DNA from: an uncultured Collinsella sp.
Lineage (GTDB): Bacteria > Actinomycetota > Coriobacteriia > Coriobacteriales > Coriobacteriaceae
Reading direction: 5' to 3'
DNA length: 9,004 bases
Assembly: GCA_900548075.1 (NCBI GenBank)
Contig: URJD01000066.1
Location: 1-9,004, forward strand
The translations under genes and the position numbers were made by a program. Below the pieces are notes generated by a model. The model had not been told where the DNA came from. It did not search any database and saw nothing but the letters and a program-made list of their open reading frames with translations. Numbering within the stretch: the stretch's first letter is position 1; each line of letters begins with the position of its first letter. Shown here piece after piece: positions 1-6,294 of the stretch.

Positions 1-1317
1 TGGCTCCCGGAGTTTGCCGCGCGCGTCTATCGTGTCAGCCGCGGGGATCGCGGCGAGCGCTTGGCTTGGGTTAAAGTGACCGGCGGCACGCTGCGCGCAA
101 AACAGGTGATCGACGGACGCTCCGGTACCGAGGTATGGGAGCAAAAGGTCGATCAGATCCGCATCTATAACGGCGAGAAATACGAGCTTGCCCAGGAAGT
201 TGCCGCTGGCGGCATCTGCGCCGTGACGGGCCTCGCGCACGTTCGCCCGGGTGATGCTCTGGGCGCGGAGCCCGCGGGCGATGCGCCCGTCATCGCTCCG
301 GTCCTCACCTATACCGTGCTGCCGGGCGAACACGACGTCCATGTGGTATTCAAAGCGTTGACTGAGCTGGCAGACGAAGACCCCATGCTCGGCGTAAGCT
401 GGAACACGCATCTTGAACAGATACATCTGCAGCTCATGGGAGCGGTGCAGCTCGAGGTCGTGCAGCGCGTGCTGACCGATCGTTTTGGCCTTGCGGTCGA
501 GTTTGAGCCTGGCGGCATTCTCTATAAGGAGACCATTTCGCAGCCGGTCGAGGGCGTGGGCCACTTTGAGCCACTGCGCCACTATGCCGAGGTACATCTG
601 CGCCTGGAGCCGTTGCCGGCGGGCTCGGGCGTGCAGTTTGGCACCGTGACCTCGACCGACGAGCTTGATCTTAACTGGCAACGTCTGGCGCTCACCAACG
701 CCATGGAGCGCGATCACCTGGGCGCGCTGACCGGCTCGCCCATCACCGATGTGCGCATTACGCTCACGGGCGGCCGTGCGCATGCCAAGCACACCGAGGG
801 CGGCGACTTTCGCCAGGCCACGTATCGCGCGATTCGACAGGGACTTATGCAGGCGCGTGAGGCCGGCGCAGCGGTGCTGTTGGAGCCGTGGTACCACTTT
901 GAGCTCGAGGTGCCGGGGGAGTGCGTGGGCAGGGCGTTGTCAGACGCCATGCGCATGGGTGCCGAGTACGAGCCGCCGACGATGGCGGGAGACCGGGCGA
1001 AGCTTGTGGGTCGCGTGCCGGCATCCGAGGTGCAGGATTACGCGCTGGAGGTGGCCGCCTACACGAGCGGTCGCGGTCATCTGTACCTAGAGTTCGCCGG
1101 CTATGCGCCTTGCCATGATGCCGAGCGCGTAATCGAGACGGCGGCCTATGAGCCCGAGGCCGATCTGCCCAACACGCCCGACTCGGTCTTCTGCTCTCAC
1201 GGCGCCGGTTACACGGTCAAATGGTACGACGTACCCGCTGCGGCGCACGTAAAGGTCGATCCCGCCACCTTCCGCCCCTGGCGAGCAGCAGACGCCGAGT
1301 TTTTCGGCCACATGTGA
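1..1317 (+). CDS. Tet(M)/EF-G-like translation factor GTPase, C-terminal part (5' end outside window)
   Basis: The frame is open from base 1, so the start and the N-terminal GTPase domain lie upstream; 438 codons are visible. The layout matches ribosomal-protection-type GTPases. The visible part has the end of the beta-barrel domain II (RLAWVKVTGGTLR), a domain III (DEDPMLGVSW, LMGAVQLEVVQ), domain IV (LPAGSGVQF, HTEGGDFRQATYRA) and domain V (LLEPWYHFELEVPGE, YTSGRGHLYLEFAGY), then a tail with DSVFCSHGAGYTVKW. Family members bind the ribosome like EF-G; Tet(M) and Tet(O) dislodge tetracycline. Here the domain IV loop that in Tet(M) carries SPV around Pro509 reads AHAKHTEGGDFR. This fits the chromosomal 'translation factor GTPase' group of anaerobes better than proven resistance proteins. 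Tetracycline resistance should not be assumed. The TGA stop (1315-1317) lies inside the first palindrome. Confidence 0.88.
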   Translation, partial: WLPEFAARVYRVSRGDRGERLAWVKVTGGTLRAKQVIDGRSGTEVWEQKVDQIRIYNGEKYELAQEVAAGGICAVTGLAHVRPGDALGAEPAGDAPVIAPVLTYTVLPGEHDVHVVFKALTELADEDPMLGVSWNTHLEQIHLQLMGAVQLEVVQRVLTDRFGLAVEFEPGGILYKETISQPVEGVGHFEPLRHYAEVHLRLEPLPAGSGVQFGTVTSTDELDLNWQRLALTNAMERDHLGALTGSPITDVRITLTGGRAHAKHTEGGDFRQATYRAIRQGLMQAREAGAAVLLEPWYHFELEVPGECVGRALSDAMRMGAEYEPPTMAGDRAKLVGRVPASEVQDYALEVAAYTSGRGHLYLEFAGYAPCHDAERVIETAAYEPEADLPNTPDSVFCSHGAGYTVKWYDVPAAAHVKVDPATFRPWRAADAEFFGHM

Positions 1318-1340
1318 CAAAGGGATAGTTCCTTTGTCAC
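1314..1340. repeat. Dispersed palindrome, copy 1
   Basis: This is a 27-bp near-perfect palindrome with 10-bp outer arms GTGACAAAGG / CCTTTGTCAC. Its centre (GATAGTT) is diverged from the other two copies. The first four bases include the TGA stop codon of the Tet-like gene. No T-tract follows on either strand, so it is not a typical intrinsic terminator, although the transcript could fold into a hairpin. Related copies are at 5035-5061 and 6266-6292. Confidence 0.9.
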
Positions 1341-1346
1341 CTGCTA

Positions 1347-1376
1347 TTGGTATAACTCGGTATAAGTTGGTATAAC
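1347..1376 (+). promoter_or_regulatory. Likely sigma-70-type promoter of the ATPase 1 / uvrA-like unit
   Basis: TTGGTA at 1347-1352 matches the -35 consensus at four of six bases. TATAAC at 1371-1376 matches the -10 consensus at five of six. The spacer is 18 bp. Transcription would begin near 1383 and leave a leader of about 28 nt to the ATG at 1411, with GAGGAGG at 1399-1405 as ribosome binding site. Both boxes are built out of the 10-bp tandem repeats, each of which also contains a TATAA core. The exact -10 is therefore ambiguous among the units. Confidence 0.5.
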
Positions 1377-1378
1377 TA
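1349..1378 (+). repeat. Three tandem 10-bp iterons upstream of ATPase 1
   Basis: Three head-to-tail units, GGTATAACTC, GGTATAAGTT and GGTATAACTA, follow each other without gaps. The 10-bp period places each unit on about the same face of the helix. The array covers the predicted promoter and ends 32 bp before the ATPase 1 start codon. That placement suits an operator for cooperative binding. The best candidate ligand is the ATPase itself, since it has a C-terminal winged helix, but this is inference. Confidence 0.85.
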
Positions 1379-1410
1379 TTGCCAGGGTTCGCCAATCCGA
1401 GGAGGCCGAC

Positions 1411-2529
1411 ATGAATCCAAACCCCTTTAAGCCAACGGCTGGCAAGCGACCTCCGATACTCATCGGTCGCGAGTCGGTCATTGAGGATTTTGAAGAAGGC
1501 CTCGACAACGGCGCGGGAGCGCCGGGCAGGCTCATGCTCCTCACGGGAAACCGCGGCTGTGGCAAAACGGTTCTGCTGCGCGAGTTGCAGCGTCTGGCAG
1601 CAGAGCGCGGTTGGGCGGTCATTTCCGATTCGGCGTCGCTTGGCTTATGCGACCGCCTGGCCGATGCACTTCGCTCGAACAAGCCAGTTGTGACATCTAT
1701 GGAATTCGGTCCGTCGTTTGGTCGGATGTCGGTCGAGGCAGCGCGTGCAAGGGGTGAAACGCTGCGCGGGTTGGTCAACGAGCGTCTCAAAAAGCTTGGG
1801 CCGGGAAAAGGCATTCTGTTTGCCATCGACGAGGCACAGTCGGCATCTATCGAGGAGTTGGCCGCCCTGGCTGTTCTCTACCAGCAGGTGTTGGGAGACC
1901 AAGATGCCACGGGCTTGCCCGATGGCGAGCAACGTGGTCTTGCCCTGGTGTTTGCCGGCCTGCCCAGTATGGTGGACGATTTGCTCGAGGAACCGAGCGT
2001 GACGTTTTTACGCCGTGCCCAGCAGCGCACGCTGGGGGCGATTTCTTTACCCAAGGTGCGCGATTCATATATCCAGACGGTCAAAGACGCTGGCCTTAAC
2101 GTTGACGCGGAGACGGCGGACCTTGCGGCGCACAAGAGCATGGGGCATCCCTATATGGTCCAGCTGGTGGGCTATTACATGTGGCGGTCTGCTACCCGGC
2201 GTGGTTCGCAGGCCATTGAAGAACACGATGTCGAGACCGGTTACGCGGATGCCGTCTCCGAATTCTACGAAGCGGTCGACGCGCCGCTGTATTACGGTCT
2301 GCGCAGCCCACAGCGCCTGTTTATCGAGGCGATGGCGGCTGACGAGGGCAAGCCGACGCGTATGGCAGACATCATCGAGCGCTGCGACCGAACTCAGAGC
2401 TGGGCGAGCAAGTATCGCGCAAGCTTGATTCGCGAGCGCGTCATCGAGGCCGCCGGATACGGCCTCGTCCGCTTTACCGTCCCCATGCTGGACGAGTACA
2501 TTCGCGATCGCGTTCTATGGCACGAATAG
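1411..2529 (+). CDS. Orc1/Cdc6-like AAA ATPase with C-terminal winged helix (ATPase 1)
   Basis: This 372-residue protein starts at ATG 1411 behind a strong GAGGAGG. It has a Walker A motif GNRGCGKT (residues 46-53), Walker B ILFAIDEAQ (135-143), a sensor-1-like strand LVFAGLPSMV (about 179-188) and an arginine-rich FLRRAQQR segment (199-206). A lid region follows with MVQLVGYYMW (249-258). The last 75 residues or so read as a winged helix-turn-helix (RMADIIERCDRTQSWASKYR, then a wing GYGLVRF). This is the architecture of the broad 'ATP-binding protein, AAA/ORC' family, whose bacterial members mostly lack assigned functions. It is paralogous to the ATPase at 5070-6170 and almost certainly co-transcribed with the uvrA-like gene 9 bp downstream. 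A DNA-binding, ATP-switched regulator is plausible but unproven. Confidence 0.85.
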   Translation: MNPNPFKPTAGKRPPILIGRESVIEDFEEGLDNGAGAPGRLMLLTGNRGCGKTVLLRELQRLAAERGWAVISDSASLGLCDRLADALRSNKPVVTSMEFGPSFGRMSVEAARARGETLRGLVNERLKKLGPGKGILFAIDEAQSASIEELAALAVLYQQVLGDQDATGLPDGEQRGLALVFAGLPSMVDDLLEEPSVTFLRRAQQRTLGAISLPKVRDSYIQTVKDAGLNVDAETADLAAHKSMGHPYMVQLVGYYMWRSATRRGSQAIEEHDVETGYADAVSEFYEAVDAPLYYGLRSPQRLFIEAMAADEGKPTRMADIIERCDRTQSWASKYRASLIRERVIEAAGYGLVRFTVPMLDEYIRDRVLWHE

Positions 2530-2538
2530 GGGGTAAAG

Positions 2539-5028
2539 ATGACGTCACAACAACCAGACTCTATCGAGGTTCGCGGTGCGCGCGTCCATAACCTCAAGGA
2601 TATCGATATCGATATTCCGCTAGGAAAGCTCGTGGGCATTGCCGGTGTGTCGGGTTCGGGCAAGAGCTCGCTGGCGCTGGGTGTCCTCTATGCCGAGGGT
2701 TCGCGCCGTTACCTGGAGGCGCTCAGCACCTATACTCGTCGTCGCCTGACGCAGGCAGAACATGCCCAGGTGGACGAGGTGCTGCACGTGCCGGCGGCGC
2801 TCGCGTTGCATCAGCGTCCGAGCGTGCCGGGCGTACGCTCCACCTTTGGCACCATGACCGAGCTCAACAACAGCCTGCGCCTGCTCTTTAGCCGTTGCGC
2901 CCATCACGTGTGTCCGCACTGCGGAGCGCGCGTGGAGCCGAGCCTCAATGTTGCGGCGGGCCTGTCACTCACGTGCTCCGCATGCGGCCGCGAGTTCTAC
3001 GCGCCGAGTGCCGAGGACCTTGCCTTTAATAGCGGCGGTGCGTGCCCTACCTGCGGCGGCACCGGCGTTATGCGCGAGGTGGACGAGGCGAGCCTGGTGC
3101 CCGATGAGTCCAAGACCATCAACGAAGGCGCGGTGCTTCCCTGGGGTACGCTCATGTGGGATCTGATGAAGCAGGTGGCGGGCGAAATGGGCGTGCGCAC
3201 CGACGTGCCGTTTAGCCAGCTCACGGCGCATGAGCGCGATATTGTGTTCCATGGCCCTGCCGTTAAGAAGCATATCCTCTACGTGCCCAAAAACGGCGAG
3301 GGCGCCACGCCGCTCGACTTTACCTACTACAACGCCGTCTATACCGTCGAGAATGCGCTTGCCAAGGTCAAGGACGACAAGGGGCTCAAGCGTGTCGCGC
3401 GCTTTTTGCGCGAGGGGCCGTGCCGTGATTGCGGCGGCACGCGGCTTTCCGAGACGGCGCGTCAGCCGCAGGTGCGTGGCATCAATCTGGCGCAGGCTGC
3501 AGCTATGACGTTGGGCGAGGTGATCGAGTGGGTGCGCGGCGTACCCGCGTCGCTGCCGGGCGAGATGCAGCCCATGGCATCGGACATTTGTGAATCGTTT
3601 TTGAGCACGGCTCGCCGTTTGGTCGACTTGGGGCTCGATTATCTTTCGCTCGACCGCGCCGGTGCCACGCTTTCCACGGGCGAACGTCAGCGCGTGCAGC
3701 TCGCCCGCGTGGTGCGCAATCGTTCGACGGGCGTGCTCTATGTACTGGACGAGCCCTCGATTGGCTTGCACCCGGCTAATGTCGATGGCCTGGTGGGTGT
3801 GATGCGTGACCTGGTGGGCGATGGCAACACGGTGGTCGTCGTCGACCACGATACGCGCGTGCTGGCAGAAGCCGACTATCTGGTCGAGATGGGCCCCGTT
3901 GCCGGAGCTGGCGGCGGCAACGTGATTGCTGCCGGTACGGTGGATGAGGTCGAGCAATCGCAGAGTAGTCGCATTGCGCCGTTCCTCCGCTCGAACTCCA
4001 AGCGCTTGCGCCCGCAGGTAGCCGACGACGAGATGTTCGACCAGGGCCATATCCGCATGTCGACCGAGGCCATTCACACCGTTAAGCCGCTCAAAGTTGA
4101 TATTCCGCGCGGCAGGCTCGTCGCGGTGACGGGTGTTTCTGGCTCGGGTAAGACAACGCTCGTGCTCGAGACGCTCATTCCCGCGCTTAAGGCACAAGCG
4201 GCCGGCGAGCGCCTGCCGAGCCATGTGCGCTGGGTGGATGCCGAGGGCATTGCGCGCGCCAACCTGATCGACGCCACGCCCATCGGTGCCAACGTGCGCT
4301 CGACGGTAGCGACCTATGCCGACATCCATGACGAGCTGCGCCGCGCCTTCGCCCGTACGCCCGACGCCAAGGCTGCCGGTTACAAGGCGGGCGCCTTTAG
4401 CTACAACACCGGTGCCCTGCGCTGTCCCACGTGTGATGGTACCGGCTCCATATCGCTTGACGTGCAGTTTCTGCCCGATGTCGAGATCGTCTGCCCGGCA
4501 TGCCGCGGCTCGCGCTACGCCGAGGCCGCCTCGCATATCCATCGCGAGGGCAAGGACGGTAGCCTGCTTACGTTGCCGCAGCTTATGGATATGAGTGTGG
4601 ACGAGGCGCTCGATGCCACGGTGGGACTCAAGAAAGTTCAGGCGCGCCTGCAGACGCTGCACGACCTGGGCCTGGGCTACCTCACACTCGGCGAGCCCAC
4701 GCCGGCGCTTTCAGGCGGCGAGGCACAGCGCCTTAAGCTCGCGAGCGAGATGGGCCGCGTGCAGGACGATGCCGTATTCGTGTTCGATGAGCCCACGATC
4801 GGCCTGCATCCGCTCGATGTGCAGGTGCTGTTGGGCGTGTTCGACGGCCTGGTCGCCAAGGGCGCCACGGTCATCGTGATCGAGCATGACCTCGACCTTA
4901 TCCGTAACGCCGACTACGTGATCGACATGGGACCGGGCGGCGGCGACGCCGGTGGACAAATCGTCTGCGCCGGCACGCCGGGTGACATTGCTGCTTGCTC
5001 CAAGAGCATCACCGGCCGCTACCTATAA
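2539..5028 (+). CDS. UvrA-like ABC ATPase lacking the UvrB-binding domain (UvrA2/DrrC type)
   Basis: This 829-residue protein (canonical UvrA is about 940) starts at ATG 2539, with AGGGGGT overlapping the upstream stop. It has tandem nucleotide-binding domains. NBD1 has Walker A GVSGSGKSS (36-44), signature LSTGE (378-382), Walker B VLYVLDEPSIGLHP (399-412) and H-loop VDHD (435-438). NBD2 has GVSGSGKTT (532-540), LSGGEAQR (724-731), FVFDEPTIGLHP (747-758) and IEHD (781-784). Zinc-type Cys pairs lie at 125/128, 146/149, 169/172, 295/298, 629/632 and 652/655. Only 17 residues separate Cys128 from Cys146, where canonical UvrA carries the UvrB-binding domain, so it probably cannot load UvrB. UvrA2-type proteins are linked to DNA-damage tolerance or resistance to DNA-binding drugs. 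The true uvrA should be elsewhere in the genome. Confidence 0.9.
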   Translation: MTSQQPDSIEVRGARVHNLKDIDIDIPLGKLVGIAGVSGSGKSSLALGVLYAEGSRRYLEALSTYTRRRLTQAEHAQVDEVLHVPAALALHQRPSVPGVRSTFGTMTELNNSLRLLFSRCAHHVCPHCGARVEPSLNVAAGLSLTCSACGREFYAPSAEDLAFNSGGACPTCGGTGVMREVDEASLVPDESKTINEGAVLPWGTLMWDLMKQVAGEMGVRTDVPFSQLTAHERDIVFHGPAVKKHILYVPKNGEGATPLDFTYYNAVYTVENALAKVKDDKGLKRVARFLREGPCRDCGGTRLSETARQPQVRGINLAQAAAMTLGEVIEWVRGVPASLPGEMQPMASDICESFLSTARRLVDLGLDYLSLDRAGATLSTGERQRVQLARVVRNRSTGVLYVLDEPSIGLHPANVDGLVGVMRDLVGDGNTVVVVDHDTRVLAEADYLVEMGPVAGAGGGNVIAAGTVDEVEQSQSSRIAPFLRSNSKRLRPQVADDEMFDQGHIRMSTEAIHTVKPLKVDIPRGRLVAVTGVSGSGKTTLVLETLIPALKAQAAGERLPSHVRWVDAEGIARANLIDATPIGANVRSTVATYADIHDELRRAFARTPDAKAAGYKAGAFSYNTGALRCPTCDGTGSISLDVQFLPDVEIVCPACRGSRYAEAASHIHREGKDGSLLTLPQLMDMSVDEALDATVGLKKVQARLQTLHDLGLGYLTLGEPTPALSGGEAQRLKLASEMGRVQDDAVFVFDEPTIGLHPLDVQVLLGVFDGLVAKGATVIVIEHDLDLIRNADYVIDMGPGGGDAGGQIVCAGTPGDIAACSKSITGRYL

Positions 5029-5032
5029 GCGA

Positions 5033-5063
5033 ATGTGACAAAGGGACTGTCCCTTTGTCACAT
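5033..5063. repeat. Dispersed palindrome, copy 2, between convergent genes
   Basis: This is a perfect palindrome with 15-bp arms around a single central T; the inner arms read GTGACAAAGGGAC / GTCCCTTTGTCAC. It begins 4 bp after the uvrA-like stop codon and ends 6 bp before the stop of the convergent ATPase 2. As RNA it would form a long hairpin from either direction. There is no U-tract on either side, so termination is possible but not indicated by sequence. It is the most symmetrical of the three copies. Confidence 0.92.
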
Positions 5064-5069
5064 CGGCGT

Positions 5070-6170
5070 CTATTTCACACATTGAGCAGCTAGATAGTCG
5101 CGGAAGAACGGCAACTCAAAGGCGACGACCCCTCGTCCGCGTTCTCCAATGATGCCGGCATCAATCATACGACGCCGGTAGCGGGAGACCTGCTGCGGTG
5201 AACGCTTAAGGCGTTCGACGAGGTCGGCGGTAGTGGACTCTTCCTCATCGTCAAGCATGGCGATGAGGAATCGCTTGTCCTCTGCAGTGAGTTCTCGATA
5301 GGTTGCTGCGAGAATTCGGTCATCCATCTCGTCGCGGGCGATTATGATTCCCTGGTCAAAGTCGCGCGACGATATCTCCTTCGAGTTACTCGTGAGATCC
5401 CAGGCGCGGTAACCCACAAGCTGCAATAGAAAGGGGAAGCCCGAAATCGAGCGAACAGCCTTATCGATTCCCTCGGCATTCGCCACGCGGTCGTTTTCCT
5501 GAATCGTTCGAATCAGGGCTTCGCGCACATCGTGGTCGGCGATTCGCCCCAGATGATATTGCTGAGCGCGGCGAAGGAACGAGACCGTCTTATGGCTCAG
5601 CAGTGTCGAGACGTTGTTGGGAAGTCCCGCCATGAGCAGGGCAACGCGCTTTCCGTCGGTCACAAAGTGCTGATATGTAGCTGCGAGTTGAATCATCTCG
5701 TCGAGCGTCGGATCGACCTCATCAACCGTGATGAGCAGTCCGGTGCCGGCCTCATTGAGCTGGTCGATGATGTCACTCATGCGGTAACGCCAGGTCGAAA
5801 CCTCATGGGCGTGACTGACCTCGATGCTGCCGAGAGGCGCGATTCCAAGACCGGTAATTTCGAAATCGCTCGATAGATCAATGAGGTGGGCTGCTGCCCG
5901 TTTTGCTCCGAGCTCGATTTCCTCAAGCATTCCTGGAAGCGCGGTTGTCTTTACGGCAACCCAGCCATGGGATTCGGCCCTCGTCGCAAGCGACGACATG
6001 AGGGCGGTCTTACCTGTTCCGCGTGCCCCCGAGAAGATGGAGGTCAGTTCCGGGCGTCTGCGCTGGCTCAAGAAAGCACGGTCCAGATCACGAATGATCT
6101 GCTGCCTTCCGGCAAGATGTGCGGGAACCTCACCAAAACTAGGAGTAAACGGGTTTTCGAGATACTCCAC
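5070..6170 (-). CDS. Orc1/Cdc6-like AAA ATPase with C-terminal winged helix (ATPase 2)
   Basis: This 366-residue protein is read from a GTG at 6168-6170, chosen because AAGGAGG (6176-6182) sits 5 nt before it. An in-frame ATG at 6188 would place that site inside the gene. It has Walker A GARGTGKT (48-55), Walker B LLITVDEVD (145-153), LLMAGLPNNV (178-187), FLRRAQQYHLGRI (198-210), FLLQLVGYRAW (247-257) and a winged helix over about 295-366 (TTADLVERLKRSPQQVSRYR, wing GRGVVAF). The shared motifs show it is a paralogue of the ATPase at 1411-2529, although overall identity looks low. The N-terminus ENPFTPSFGEVP...AGR resembles many 'ATP-binding proteins' of gut anaerobes. It faces the uvrA-like gene and appears less GC-rich in spot comparison. 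Its function is unknown; a ten-base repeat array lies directly upstream. Confidence 0.85.
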   Translation of the reverse strand: MEYLENPFTPSFGEVPAHLAGRQQIIRDLDRAFLSQRRRPELTSIFSGARGTGKTALMSSLATRAESHGWVAVKTTALPGMLEEIELGAKRAAAHLIDLSSDFEITGLGIAPLGSIEVSHAHEVSTWRYRMSDIIDQLNEAGTGLLITVDEVDPTLDEMIQLAATYQHFVTDGKRVALLMAGLPNNVSTLLSHKTVSFLRRAQQYHLGRIADHDVREALIRTIQENDRVANAEGIDKAVRSISGFPFLLQLVGYRAWDLTSNSKEISSRDFDQGIIIARDEMDDRILAATYRELTAEDKRFLIAMLDDEEESTTADLVERLKRSPQQVSRYRRRMIDAGIIGERGRGVVAFELPFFRDYLAAQCVK

Positions 6171-6175
6171 TGTGC

Positions 6176-6182
6176 CCTCCTT
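6176..6182 (-). promoter_or_regulatory. Ribosome binding site that fixes the ATPase 2 start
   Basis: On the - strand AAGGAGG is followed by GCACA and then GTG (6170-6168), an ideal spacing. The longer reading frame beginning at ATG 6188 has only CCCGAG before it, which is not a usable ribosome binding site. The first six codons of that longer frame are therefore probably leader sequence. Confidence 0.7.
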
Positions 6183-6193
6183 CAGCATCTCGG

Positions 6194-6253
6194 GTTAACT
6201 TCATTTTATTCTAGTTAATTTCAGTTAAAAACGGTTAATTACGTTTAACTTCA
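6194..6253 (-). repeat. Six-unit 10-bp tandem array upstream of ATPase 2
   Basis: Read on the + strand, consecutive 10-bp blocks start at 6194, 6204, 6214, 6224, 6234 and 6244: GTTAACTTCA, TTTTATTCTA, GTTAATTTCA, GTTAAAAACG, GTTAATTACG, TTTAACTTCA. The second block is degenerate; the others share a GTTAA or TTTAA start. On the coding strand the consensus is roughly TGAAnTTAAC. The array begins 23 bp upstream of the proposed GTG start and contains a possible -10 (TAGAAT, 6213-6208). It is markedly AT-rich compared with its surroundings. It resembles a phased operator, and is also compatible with intrinsic bending because A/T tracts recur each turn. Confidence 0.82.
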
Positions 6254-6263
6254 TGCCGATCGA

Positions 6264-6294
6264 ATGTGACAAAGGGGCTGTCCCTTTGTCACAT
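6264..6294. repeat. Dispersed palindrome, copy 3, overlapping the trmL stop
   Basis: The core at 6266-6292 has the same arms as the other copies (GTGACAAAGGG / CCCTTTGTCAC) with one G-T pair beside the centre; ATGTGAC and GTCACAT extend it on both sides. On the - strand the TGA stop of trmL (6291-6289) is inside it, exactly as the Tet-like gene's stop lies in copy 1. It shares the 5' flank CGAATGTGAC with copy 2. No T-tract follows it on the - strand. Confidence 0.92.

Noticed and set aside
1349..1378. CRISPR-like or replication-origin iterons
   Set aside because: The units are 10 bp with no spacers, so this is not CRISPR. No replication initiator of plasmid type or DnaA boxes accompany them, and the array overlaps a promoter, which favours an operator reading.
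2965..4662. Open frame of 565 codons on the - strand, antisense to the uvrA-like gene
   Set aside because: It mirrors a strongly supported UvrA-like frame with all ABC motifs. Its translation is Arg/His/Ala-rich with no recognisable domain, as expected for the antisense of high-GC coding DNA.
5033..5063. Palindrome as an ordinary intrinsic terminator
   Set aside because: A long hairpin can form, but no T-tract follows on either strand for any of the three copies, and the same sequence recurs at unrelated loci. It is better described as a dispersed repeat; a side role in 3'-end formation stays open.
1411..6170. Toxin-antitoxin or phage-defence operon
   Set aside because: No nuclease, toxin-size gene or known defence effector accompanies the ATPases. 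A UvrA-like partner alone does not justify a defence label.
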